A stretch of DNA of 64,000 nucleotides from Eubacterium sp. (GTDB lineage: Bacteria; Bacillota; Clostridia; Oscillospirales; Acutalibacteraceae), in contig JAFSTE010000005.1 in assembly GCA_017450645.1 (NCBI GenBank), positions 62,001-126,000 on the forward strand. Reading direction: 5' to 3'. Below are positions 7,562 to 14,609 of the stretch, piece after piece. Under the pieces are notes generated by a model. The model did not search any database. It saw nothing but the letters and a program-made list of their open reading frames with translations, and had not been told where the DNA came from. How positions within the stretch are numbered: position 1 is the first letter of the stretch; the number at the start of each line of letters is the position of its first letter. The position numbers were made by a program, and so were the translations under genes.

Positions 7562-8938
7562 ATGAAGGAATATAATGTTTTACAGTACGGCGCAAAGGGC
7601 GACGGCTACACTAACGACGCTTTTGCAATACAGCACGCTATAGACGACTGCGCTAAAAACGGCGGCGGTCAGGTTGTGCTTCAAAGCGGCAGAACATTTT
7701 ACAGCGACTCAATTAAGCTTAGAAAAAATGTTGACTTACATATCCAGAAGGGCGCTCGTCTTAAGGCTACGGGCAATATCGACGGATATATCCGCCCTAA
7801 CAAGCTGATAAACGACCCTAAGACTGCGCTTATCGGCAATCCCGTTACGGGCAAACCGAGCTTCGTATTTATCTACGGCTTTGAGGCTGACGGCTGCACA
7901 ATAAGCGGCGAGGGCGTTATCGACGCAAACGGCCACGCCTTTGTTCAGCGCAAGGACAGATACTATGTTACGGGCGAATTTTACCCGCGCCCGACAGCAA
8001 TATATATCGAAAAGAGCGACCACATCACCTTTAAGGATTTTACGGTTGTTGACGCTCCGTTCTGGACGCTTCACCCCGCAGGCTGCGACGATGTGCTTAT
8101 TGATAAAATAAGGATTTTAAACGACCTCGATGTTGCAAACTCGGACGGAATTGACCCCGACCACTGCACTAATGTTCGTATCCTCGGCTGTCACATCACC
8201 TGCGCGGACGACTGCATATGCCTTAAGACCTCTAAAGGCAACAGCGAATACGGTCCTACCGAAAATGTAATAATTGACGGCTGCACGCTTGTTTCCACCT
8301 CCGCCGCAATTAAAATCGGTACCGAGGGCGTGGGCGACTTCAGAAATGTTATAGTATCAAACTGCGTTATCAGCAAAACTAACCGCGGTCTTTCTATCCA
8401 AATCCGCGACGGCGGTAATGTTGAAAATGTATCGTACTCTAATATTATTATTGAAACAAGGCGCTTTTGCCCCGACTGGTGGGGTACGGCTGAGCCGATT
8501 GTTATCACGACCTTTAACCGCGACGAAAACACAAAGAGCGGTCATATAAAGAACATCCGCTTTTTCAACGTAACGGCTAAGGGCGAAAACGGCGTGCTCA
8601 TCCACGGCAACGCCGAAAATATTATCGAGGATGTTACATTCGAGAACTGCAATATCGAGCTTACAAAGACTTCTAAATGGGATTGCGGACTTTACGACCT
8701 GCGCCCCTGTCTTGACTGGGGTGTTGAAAAGAGCGACAACTCCGCGTTCTTTATCAGGCACGCAAAGAATGTACTTATTATGAAAACAAAAACCAAGTGG
8801 GGCAAGCTCTGCGAGAACTACAAGCACGCGATTGACGCGGAGAATGTAGAGAATTTAGAGCTAATCCGCTTTGAGGGCGAAGCTTCAAGTCCCGAATACG
8901 ACGACATAAAATTAAACAATGTAAAGTTAGTGAGGTAA
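7562..8938 (+). CDS. Glycoside hydrolase family 28 (polygalacturonase-like), cytosolic
   Basis: A 458-residue protein that starts with the usual pectin-lyase-fold opening (YGAKGDGYTNDAFAIQ) and continues with beta-helix repeats. GH28 active-site motifs are visible: NSDGIDPDHC (about 199-208) with one catalytic Asp, ADDCICLKT with the Asp pair, and NRGLSIQIRDGG with the Arg. The usual GHG of exported endo-polygalacturonases is absent. There is no signal peptide, so it probably acts inside the cell on short galacturonides or related uronides brought in by a transporter. It could supply galacturonate to the hexuronate genes at 57-63 kb. First gene of a three-gene unit. Confidence 0.88.
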   Translation: MKEYNVLQYGAKGDGYTNDAFAIQHAIDDCAKNGGGQVVLQSGRTFYSDSIKLRKNVDLHIQKGARLKATGNIDGYIRPNKLINDPKTALIGNPVTGKPSFVFIYGFEADGCTISGEGVIDANGHAFVQRKDRYYVTGEFYPRPTAIYIEKSDHITFKDFTVVDAPFWTLHPAGCDDVLIDKIRILNDLDVANSDGIDPDHCTNVRILGCHITCADDCICLKTSKGNSEYGPTENVIIDGCTLVSTSAAIKIGTEGVGDFRNVIVSNCVISKTNRGLSIQIRDGGNVENVSYSNIIIETRRFCPDWWGTAEPIVITTFNRDENTKSGHIKNIRFFNVTAKGENGVLIHGNAENIIEDVTFENCNIELTKTSKWDCGLYDLRPCLDWGVEKSDNSAFFIRHAKNVLIMKTKTKWGKLCENYKHAIDAENVENLELIRFEGEASSPEYDDIKLNNVKLVR

Positions 8939-8942
8939 CAAA

Positions 8943-9356
8943 ATGATAGAACTTAAAGGCTATAAAATCAACTCAATCCAGTTTGAAAACAAGGCGCAAA
9001 ACGGCACGCAGCTTAAGCTGCAAAACCAGGTTAAGTACAATGTTAACTATGTTGACGCCGAAAACCGCTGCATAGGTATACTTGACTTCAGAATCAGCGA
9101 CGCGGATATGAATCCGTTTGAAATCCGTATCGAAATGGTGGCTGAGTTTACCTACACCGCCGACGAGCAGAAACCCGACATCCACACAGGCTCATTTGAC
9201 CAGATGTTCCCCTTCCTGCGCCAGGCAGTAAACACGCTCACCTCGGTAAGCGGAATGCCCGGACTGCTTATCCCGCTTATGAAGCTCGACAAGAGCAGCG
9301 TATCGGTAAACAACAATGCCGACGCTGACGACGGCGAAAGCACGCCGCTTAACTGA
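8943..9356 (+). CDS. SecB-like chaperone-fold protein
   Basis: A 137-residue acidic protein starting 4 nt after the GH28 stop. The pattern of the C-terminal half, MFPFLRQAVNTLTSVSG followed by PGLLIPL, resembles the FPYARE...LT...GGFPPL.L signature of the SecB fold, and the N-terminal half has alternating beta strands as expected. SecB-like proteins in Gram-positive bacteria are often toxin-associated or of unknown role, and nothing here shows an export function. An Asn/Asp-rich tail (about 122-137) lacks similarity to SecB. The assignment rests on motif resemblance only; a plain hypothetical protein is the alternative. Confidence 0.5.
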   Translation: MIELKGYKINSIQFENKAQNGTQLKLQNQVKYNVNYVDAENRCIGILDFRISDADMNPFEIRIEMVAEFTYTADEQKPDIHTGSFDQMFPFLRQAVNTLTSVSGMPGLLIPLMKLDKSSVSVNNNADADDGESTPLN

Positions 9357-9357
9357 T

Positions 9358-9540
9358 ATGGCGCTTTGTGACGAGTGCAAATACAACACCTTTGACGAGG
9401 AGAGCGAGGAGTATTTTTGCGACCTTGCGCTCGACGAGGACGAGTATGTTCGCCTTCTTGAAGAAACGGGACGCGGCAAGCCCTGCCGCTACTTTATACC
9501 CGACATAGGCGAATACGGTGTGGTAAGAAAACAGAATTAG
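9358..9540 (+). CDS. Small Cys-rich protein (DUF6472-like)
   Basis: A 60-residue acidic protein with Cys at 4, 7, 21 and 37 (CX2C, then CX13C and CX15C), probably a metal site. It resembles small clostridial proteins of the type DECKYNTFDEESEEYFCD, known only as a domain of unknown function. The ATG at 9358 overlaps the end of the preceding gene region by its 3' context: the longer ORF starting at 9316 lies inside the SecB-like gene and is less likely. It closes the GH28 operon before the terminator at 9567-9595. Confidence 0.65.
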   Translation: MALCDECKYNTFDEESEEYFCDLALDEDEYVRLLEETGRGKPCRYFIPDIGEYGVVRKQN

Positions 9541-9566
9541 CTTTAAGCTTACATCCGGCAATAATA

Positions 9567-9595
9567 AAAAGAGCTGTCATAAGACAGCTCTTTTG
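9567..9595. terminator. Bidirectional Rho-independent terminator
   Basis: AAAAGAGCTGTC, ATAA loop, GACAGCTCTTTT. It separates the convergent genes ending at 9540 (+) and 9606 (-). Confidence 0.85.
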
Positions 9596-9605
9596 TTATG
9601 CGTTT

Positions 9606-11255
9606 TTATCCTTCGACCTCGATTTTAGCCGAGGAGGATTCCTCTTCCTCAGCGGGTTGGGTAGTGGTTTCAACCTCGCCGTAAATCTGGAGGATTACCT
9701 CCTCGCCGACTGCAACGGTTTCGCCCTCTGCGGGAGCGGAGCCGTAGGTCGCCTTAACGGTATTCGGCGTATGTCCGCCGTCGTTATAAACCTCTACGGT
9801 AGATACCTTAAGTCCGAGAGCTTCAAGCTCCTTAGTAGCCTCTTCAAGCGTTTTGCCGCCGAGTGCGGGTACAACAACGGTCTGAATACCCTTGCTGACA
9901 GTAAGCACAATCTCGGAGCCTGCGTCCACGGTTTCGCCCGCGGCAACGCTCTGCTTAAACACTATGCCCTCTTCAACATCGGTTGAATAGTCGTAAACGA
10001 ATTTAATTGTAAACTGCTCGTTCCACGCGCCGTTACTCTCTATATCCGCCTTCATATAGCCGTTATTCGAGAAATTCGGCACCTCGTAGGTCTTAGTAGC
10101 CTCGGTAACAGTGGTAGTTGCGGGCTGCTTAACAAGGTCGGTAAACTCTACCACATAAACAGCCGCGCCGGCAGCGATAATGATAAGAATTACAAGGATT
10201 ATAATAGCAATTCTGCTCTTTTTATTCTGCTTCTCCTCATACTGCTGATACTTAGTGTAATCGGTAGCAGCGGCTGCAGCCTGAGCCTTAACCGAGGGCG
10301 AAGCGTCAATGCGCTCTCTGAACTCGGCAATAGTTTTAATCCTTTTTTCGGGATAAATCTGCATACCCGCACCGATTGCCTTAATAACATGCATCGGAAT
10401 AGTTTCGGCGATAGAATTAGGTATCATCAGCTTATCGTTAGTTTCGCGCGCCTGAGCAGACGGCGGATTTGTACCGACAAGCGCTCTGTAAATGCAGGCG
10501 CTGAACGAATAGATATCCGTTGCAGGACCGAGCCTGTGATTATTCTGATACTGCTCTAAAGCCGCGTAACCGTCCTGACCTACGAACTCGAGCGGAGAGG
10601 TAATGTCGCCGGCCTCCTGAATACTAAACGGGCTGAGCCTTACCTTACCGTCGCGGCAGAGCACAAGATTATCGGGCGAAATAGAAGCGTGGATAATACC
10701 GTTATTGTGCAGCGCCTCAAGAGTAGTGAGAACGGGCATAAACATAAGCCTTGCGTTATCCCACGGGATATTGCTGTTTTCGCTCCTTAAAAGGTATTCC
10801 CTAAGCGGAATACACTCGAAATGCTCGATTACGGCATAAACGGTTTCGTTTTCCTCGAACACATCGTATGCAGGCACAACCGCAGAAAGCGAATGAAGCC
10901 TTTGCATAGTAGTCCAGAGCTTATAAAACGACCTTTTGTACTCGGCGCATACGCCAATAAACTTCTGGCGGATATGAATATCCCTTGAGCCCTCAAGTCT
11001 GTTAGCCATACCCTTGGGGAAGAACTCCCTTAGCGTAATCTTTTTATCAAGCTGAGTATCGTAAGCGGCATAGGTTACCGCGTCGCTGTCGTGGCTTATT
11101 ACAGCGCCTACAATATACCTGTCCTGCAAAACAGTGCGCTGGATAAGGTACATATTATCGTTTGCGACCTCGTTATCGTATCCGCACTCGGCACAAACGG
11201 CGCCCTCAGTAAGTTCCTTAAAGCAATTTATACAAAGATTATCAATATCTCTCAT
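9606..11255 (-). CDS. Membrane PASTA-domain protein with zinc ribbon and a kinase-like domain lacking catalytic residues (pseudokinase)
   Basis: A 549-residue protein: zinc ribbon (CINC at 8-11, CAEC at 21-24), protein-kinase-like domain (about 45-320), transmembrane helix (about 349-370), two PASTA domains (about 388-520) and a Glu/Ser-rich end. The domain order is that of PknB/Stk kinases that sense cell-wall fragments. The kinase core is degenerate: the VAIK Lys is Arg (R76 in ITLREFFP), the HRD Asp is Ser (S191 in IIHASISPDN), and DFG reads SPF (208-210). Scaffold features remain (GYAALEQY, TDIYSFSA). It likely binds partners or muropeptide rather than phosphorylating. ATG 11255 is preceded by GGAG. 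Transcribed alone from the promoter at 11288-11316. Confidence 0.85.
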   Translation of the reverse strand: MRDIDNLCINCFKELTEGAVCAECGYDNEVANDNMYLIQRTVLQDRYIVGAVISHDSDAVTYAAYDTQLDKKITLREFFPKGMANRLEGSRDIHIRQKFIGVCAEYKRSFYKLWTTMQRLHSLSAVVPAYDVFEENETVYAVIEHFECIPLREYLLRSENSNIPWDNARLMFMPVLTTLEALHNNGIIHASISPDNLVLCRDGKVRLSPFSIQEAGDITSPLEFVGQDGYAALEQYQNNHRLGPATDIYSFSACIYRALVGTNPPSAQARETNDKLMIPNSIAETIPMHVIKAIGAGMQIYPEKRIKTIAEFRERIDASPSVKAQAAAAATDYTKYQQYEEKQNKKSRIAIIILVILIIIAAGAAVYVVEFTDLVKQPATTTVTEATKTYEVPNFSNNGYMKADIESNGAWNEQFTIKFVYDYSTDVEEGIVFKQSVAAGETVDAGSEIVLTVSKGIQTVVVPALGGKTLEEATKELEALGLKVSTVEVYNDGGHTPNTVKATYGSAPAEGETVAVGEEVILQIYGEVETTTQPAEEEESSSAKIEVEG

Positions 11256-11287
11256 ATTTTACCGCTCCAAAATATTTAATATATTAT

Positions 11288-11316
11288 AATATAACAATAT
11301 AAAGCTATAAAGTCAA
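11288..11316 (-). promoter_or_regulatory. SigA-type promoter for the PASTA pseudokinase
   Basis: Minus strand: TTGACT (11316-11311), 17-nt spacer, TATATT (11293-11288), about 33 nt upstream of the start codon. It is divergent from the yhaM promoter. Confidence 0.65.
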
Positions 11317-11348
11317 GATACGATATGTTAACAATATAATAAATTTCC

Positions 11349-11377
11349 TTGCAAGTGTCACCTATACGGAGTATAAT
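11349..11377 (+). promoter_or_regulatory. SigA-type promoter for yhaM-prmA
   Basis: TTGCAA (11349-11354), 17-nt spacer, perfect TATAAT (11372-11377), 30 nt upstream of the ATG at 11407. Confidence 0.7.
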
Positions 11378-11406
11378 ATGTGTAACAAATTAAAAGGAGT
11401 CTGCTT

Positions 11407-12366
11407 ATGAACTTCAAAGAGCTACCTAACGGAATGTGCGACGGGTTCGTACTGCTAAAAAAATGCGAAGAAAAAAAGACGAGAAACGGCAACGCTTATC
11501 TTGATTTAGTTATTGCCGACAAGGACGGCGAAATGTCCGCAAAGCTCTGGGACTACAACGGCGGCAATATGTTCGAGCAGGATATGATTGTTAAAATCAG
11601 AGGTAGTGTCGAGCAATATAACGGCAAGGACCAGTTCAGGATTGCACAAATCCGTCCTGCCAACGACAACGACGAATACAACCTCAGCGAGCTTATCCCC
11701 GCTTCAAGCGTGGGCGGCGAAGTACTTTTTGATATGATGGTAAAAAAGGTTGAGGCGTTTACCGATGACAATTTAAGGCGCATTGTGCTTGAAATCATAA
11801 ATGAGCGCAGGGATAAATTAATCAACTGCCCCGCTGCTTTAAAGTTGCACCACGCAATGCTTGGCGGACTTATGTACCACACTATGAGCATTGTTACGAC
11901 AGCGGAGGCGATATGCAAGATTTACCCGACGATTAACAGGGAGCTTTTGCTCTCGGGCGCGATACTTCACGATGTGTCAAAGACCTGGGAGCTCGATATT
12001 AACCAGACGGGACTCGCAAAGGGCTACACCACCGAAGGCGAGCTTATAGGTCACCTCGTAAAAGGCGCAATGCTCATTGAGGAAACTGCAAAAAGGCTCA
12101 ACATCGAAAGCGAGGAGGTAACGCTCCTCGAGCATATGATAATCTCGCACCACGGCGTACCCGAATACGGCGCTGCGGTAAGACCGATGTTCCTCGAAGC
12201 GATTGTGCTGTCTATGCTTGACGACCTCGACGCTACTGTTTACGAGGTTAACAGCGCCGTAGAAAAGGTTGAAGCAAACAAGTTTACCGACAGGCAGTGG
12301 GCGCTCGACAACAGAAAGCTCTATAACCACGGGCTTTCGGACACAAAGCACAAGGTTAACTTTTAG
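11407..12366 (+). CDS. yhaM: 3'-5' exoribonuclease YhaM-type (OB-fold plus HD domain)
   Basis: A 319-residue protein. Residues about 10-95 form an OB-fold nucleic-acid-binding domain (AYLDLVIADKDGEMSAKLWD, VKIRGSVEQYNGKDQ). Residues about 150-290 form the HD hydrolase domain with its metal ligands: LMYHT, LHDVSK (the HD pair) and EHMIISHH and LDDLDA. This architecture and length match YhaM, which trims RNA 3' ends and short DNA in Firmicutes. Start: ATG with AAGGAG upstream. It is followed by prmA, whose ribosome binding site overlaps its stop codon. Confidence 0.88.
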   Translation: MNFKELPNGMCDGFVLLKKCEEKKTRNGNAYLDLVIADKDGEMSAKLWDYNGGNMFEQDMIVKIRGSVEQYNGKDQFRIAQIRPANDNDEYNLSELIPASSVGGEVLFDMMVKKVEAFTDDNLRRIVLEIINERRDKLINCPAALKLHHAMLGGLMYHTMSIVTTAEAICKIYPTINRELLLSGAILHDVSKTWELDINQTGLAKGYTTEGELIGHLVKGAMLIEETAKRLNIESEEVTLLEHMIISHHGVPEYGAAVRPMFLEAIVLSMLDDLDATVYEVNSAVEKVEANKFTDRQWALDNRKLYNHGLSDTKHKVNF

Positions 12367-12374
12367 GTGAAATT

Positions 12375-13328
12375 ATGGGAATGACTAACGCCGTTGCGGG
12401 CGACAAGTGGACCGAGATTAAAATTACCGTTCCCGTTAAGGATATTGACGCGGCGGGCAGCATAGCGAATATGGTTGTGCCGTACGGTATTTATATCGAG
12501 GACTACTCCGCGCTCGAAGAAGAAACGATGCAGATTGCACATATTGATTTAATCGAGGAAAATCTGCTTAAAAAAGACAGAACTAAGGGCATTATACATA
12601 TCTACATTAACCCCGACGAAAATCCGATGGAGGCGACCTCGTTTCTAAAGGAGCGCCTTGACTCAATCGGGATAGAAAACGAAATAGAGCTCGACGACTG
12701 CTTAACCGAGGACTGGCAAAACAACTGGAAGCAGTACTACCACGCTATGCCGATAGGCAAAAAGCTCTTAATCCGTCCGCTCTGGGAAGAGGATTACGAC
12801 GCTGACGGCAGAGTGGTGCTAAACATCGAGCCGGGACTTGCGTTCGGTACGGGCTCGCACCCGACGACAAAGCTATGTCTTGAAACGCTCGAGGATTATG
12901 TTAACGAAAACTCGACGGTGCTCGACATCGGCTGCGGCAGCGGAATACTGTCGATAGCTGCGCTGCTGCTCGGCGCAAAGAGCGCGTTTGGCGTAGACAT
13001 CGACTCGCTTGCGGTTAAAACAGCGGTGGCAAACGCTAACGAAAACGGTTTCGGCGAGCCTGAATTCACCGCAGTCAAGGGCGATTTATCGGACAATGTA
13101 AGCGGCAAATTTAATTTAGTTGTAGCTAACATAGTCGCAGATGTAATAATGGAATTTAACAAGCAGGTCGGCGAATACCTCAGCGACGACGGCGTTTACA
13201 TCACCGGCGGAATTATCGAAAACCGCGAGGAGGATGTGCTGAACTCGTTCAGAGCTAACGGCTTCGAGCCGGTAAAACGCGCCGAAAACAACGGCTGGTT
13301 AGTGTTTGTACTAAAAAAAGTCAATTAA
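12375..13328 (+). CDS. prmA: Ribosomal protein L11 methyltransferase
   Basis: A 317-residue cytosolic enzyme that trimethylates ribosomal protein L11 with S-adenosylmethionine. An N-terminal substrate-recognition domain (about 1-125) ends in the diagnostic DWQNNWKQYYHAMPIG. The catalytic Rossmann domain has EPGLAFGTGSHPTT, then the SAM-binding loop LDIGCGSGILSIAA (about 181-194) and VANIVADV. AGGTGA overlaps the stop of yhaM and lies 4 nt before the ATG at 12375, so the two genes are translationally coupled. The second ATG at 12381 is possible but worse spaced. Confidence 0.93.
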   Translation: MGMTNAVAGDKWTEIKITVPVKDIDAAGSIANMVVPYGIYIEDYSALEEETMQIAHIDLIEENLLKKDRTKGIIHIYINPDENPMEATSFLKERLDSIGIENEIELDDCLTEDWQNNWKQYYHAMPIGKKLLIRPLWEEDYDADGRVVLNIEPGLAFGTGSHPTTKLCLETLEDYVNENSTVLDIGCGSGILSIAALLLGAKSAFGVDIDSLAVKTAVANANENGFGEPEFTAVKGDLSDNVSGKFNLVVANIVADVIMEFNKQVGEYLSDDGVYITGGIIENREEDVLNSFRANGFEPVKRAENNGWLVFVLKKVN

Positions 13329-13335
13329 AAATCTG

Positions 13336-13360
13336 AAAGCACCTCATACGAGGTGCTTTT
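13336..13360 (+). terminator. Rho-independent terminator of prmA
   Basis: AAAGCACCTC, ATAC loop, GAGGTGCTTTT, 7 nt after the prmA stop. Symmetric A and T runs mean it could once have served the convergent acyltransferase gene whose 3' end remnant follows directly. Confidence 0.8.
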
Positions 13361-13437
13361 ACTTATAATTTTTCTATAAAATTACTCTTATTGATTTTTT
13401 GCCCTATTTCGTGCGCCTTTTGTGCGAGTTTGTCGCA
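13354..13437 (-). pseudogene. Orphan 3' end of the acyltransferase gene (direct repeat, left copy)
   Basis: These 84 bp match 14526-14609, the 3' end of the intact acyltransferase gene, with 5 mismatches; the first 54 bp are identical. Read on the minus strand it encodes the last residues (CDKLAQKAHEIGQ and onward to the same stop, 13363-13365). Four of the five differences are silent and one changes His to Gln, so it diverged while still coding. Nothing upstream of it belongs to the gene. See the islet finding. Confidence 0.85.
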
Positions 13438-13447
13438 ACAATGTTGC
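13435..13447. promoter_or_regulatory. Possible operator palindrome upstream of the toxin-antitoxin promoter
   Basis: GCAACA-A-TGTTGC, a perfect 6-bp-arm palindrome 9 bp before the -35 box. Antitoxins of this family bind palindromes near their promoter, but the site straddles the repeat junction and may be coincidental. Confidence 0.35.
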
Positions 13448-13455
13448 TACAAATA

Positions 13456-13484
13456 TTGACTTTTGCGTATAATAATGATACAAT
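13456..13484 (+). promoter_or_regulatory. SigA-type promoter of the toxin-antitoxin operon
   Basis: TTGACT (13456-13461), 17-nt spacer, TACAAT (13479-13484), 32 nt upstream of the antitoxin ATG. Confidence 0.7.
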
Positions 13485-13515
13485 GACAACAGAGAATAAT
13501 ATTGGAGGTGTTATT

Positions 13516-13818
13516 ATGAACAATGTTGTATCGTCCCCTAAAACCGATATGTTTCGTTTTAGAATAAATCCCGATGTTCGTAAAGAGGTTGAAGCAGTTT
13601 ATGAAAAAAACGGTCTTTCTTTAACGCAGGCGATTAATATTTTTATTCAACAGTCGCTTAATACCGGCGGTCTGCCTTTTCAGGTTACAGATGACAATGC
13701 CGAGATGATAAAAGCAAAATCTATGGAACGTTTGATGAAGGAACTAGAAGCGGGCAAAGCATCTGGGGATGTTGTTTCAGAAGAAGAAGTATACTCAATG
13801 TTAGGTTTAAGTTTATGA
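13516..13818 (+). CDS. RelB/DinJ-family antitoxin
   Basis: A 100-residue protein with the ribbon-helix-helix pattern of RelB/DinJ antitoxins: FRINPDVRKEVEAVYEKNGLS followed by TQAINIFIQQSL, GGLPF, and a flexible acidic C-terminus that would wrap the toxin. The ATG at 13516 has an ideal GGAGGTG; the upstream extension to 13399 lies within the repeat and promoter and is not coding. It overlaps the toxin gene by ATGA, a typical antitoxin-toxin junction. Expected to repress its own promoter. Confidence 0.85.
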   Translation: MNNVVSSPKTDMFRFRINPDVRKEVEAVYEKNGLSLTQAINIFIQQSLNTGGLPFQVTDDNAEMIKAKSMERLMKELEAGKASGDVVSEEEVYSMLGLSL

Positions 13819-14126
13819 AAGTAGTTTATCGCCCTGCTGCCATTGATGATATTAAATCAACGGCAGCATACATAGAGAACGAGTTGAAAAACCCGCAAGC
13901 CGCCGAACGCTTTAAAGAAAGAATCCTTAATTCTGTTTCTTTGTTGAAAGATAATCCCAACATGGGAAATCTTCTTTCAAATAAATATGAATTCATTAAC
14001 ATTAAATGCGATTATCAGTATATTGTCCTCAATAAACAACTTGTTTTTTATCAGATTAGTGATGATGTTATTGAAGTTGTTCGTGTGCTTGATGGAAGAA
14101 CTAATTATCTTACACATTTGTTTTAA
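13815..14126 (+). CDS. RelE/ParE-superfamily toxin
   Basis: A 103-residue basic protein: MKVVYRPAAIDDIKSTAAYIENEL, then ERFKERILNSVSLLKDNPNMG and YIVLNKQLVFYQISDD, ending VIEVVRVLDGRTNY. This is the usual pattern of ParE/RelE toxins (N-terminal helix pair, four-strand sheet, VxRVLHGRR-like end). ParE types poison DNA gyrase and RelE types cut mRNA on the ribosome; sequence alone does not decide. It overlaps the antitoxin by 4 nt. Confidence 0.85.
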   Translation: MKVVYRPAAIDDIKSTAAYIENELKNPQAAERFKERILNSVSLLKDNPNMGNLLSNKYEFINIKCDYQYIVLNKQLVFYQISDDVIEVVRVLDGRTNYLTHLF

Positions 14127-14133
14127 TTTATAG

Positions 14134-14165
14134 CAGCCTTTGGATTAAGCGAAGGCTGTTTTTCT
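14134..14165 (+). terminator. Rho-independent terminator of the toxin-antitoxin operon
   Basis: CAGCCTT, 11-nt loop, AAGGCTG, then TTTTTC, 8 nt after the toxin stop. Confidence 0.75.
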
Positions 14166-14172
14166 TATAATA

Positions 14173-14424
14173 CTATTCCAATGTTTTCATTATTTCCTGA
14201 AACCCTGGATTCGATTTAAATTCATAGGTGAGCGGATAGTGTTTTGTCATAAGTTCATACATACGCTCGCGCATAGGCATATTACGGAAGCGTTCTTCCT
14301 GTTCATAGAACAGAGCAGTCATTCTGATATCTTCGGGGAGACTATCAAATTCAACTGCACGCTCGGCTGCTGTTCGCAGATTATTAAGCGCGTTTTCATT
14401 GTCGACGATTTGAGCATAGCGTAA
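14173..14424 (-). pseudogene. C-terminal fragment of an unidentified (possibly XRE-type) regulator
   Basis: An 83-codon open stretch on the minus strand ending at TAG (14175-14173), with a stop codon in frame just upstream (14427-14425) and no start or ribosome binding site. The translation (ENALNNLRTAAERAVEFDSL, ALFYEQEERFRN, MRERMYELMTKHYPL) looks like the helical C-terminal part of clostridial helix-turn-helix regulators, but the DNA-binding part is missing. Treated as a decayed gene remnant stranded in the islet. Confidence 0.5.
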
Positions 14425-14482
14425 TTATAATTCTATATCAATAACTTAATTCCAGAAAACAATTCAACCGTTGGTAGAACAC

Positions 14483-14517
14483 AAAAAAGTATAAGGCACC
14501 CTGTTTATATGGGTGCC
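14483..14517 (-). terminator. Rho-independent terminator of the acyltransferase operon
   Basis: Minus strand: GGCACCC, 9-nt loop, GGGTGCC, then TTATACTTTTTT. It lies 18 nt beyond the acyltransferase stop. Confidence 0.75.
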
Positions 14518-14525
14518 CTACGAAA

Positions 14526-14609
14526 TGCTTTTACTTATAATTTTTCTATAAAATTACTCTTATTGATTTTTTGCCCTATCTCGTGCGCCTTATGCGCGAG
14601 CTTATCGCA
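14526..14609 (-). repeat. Right copy of the 84-bp direct repeat (end of acyltransferase gene)
   Basis: Contains the last codons and 3' flank of the intact acyltransferase gene; the left copy is at 13354-13437, 1,172 bp away. Together they bound the toxin-antitoxin islet. Confidence 0.85.

Noticed and set aside
13435..13447. Palindrome GCAACA-A-TGTTGC as a proven operator
   Set aside because: It straddles the repeat junction and has only one copy, so it is kept as a low-confidence candidate and not used as evidence.
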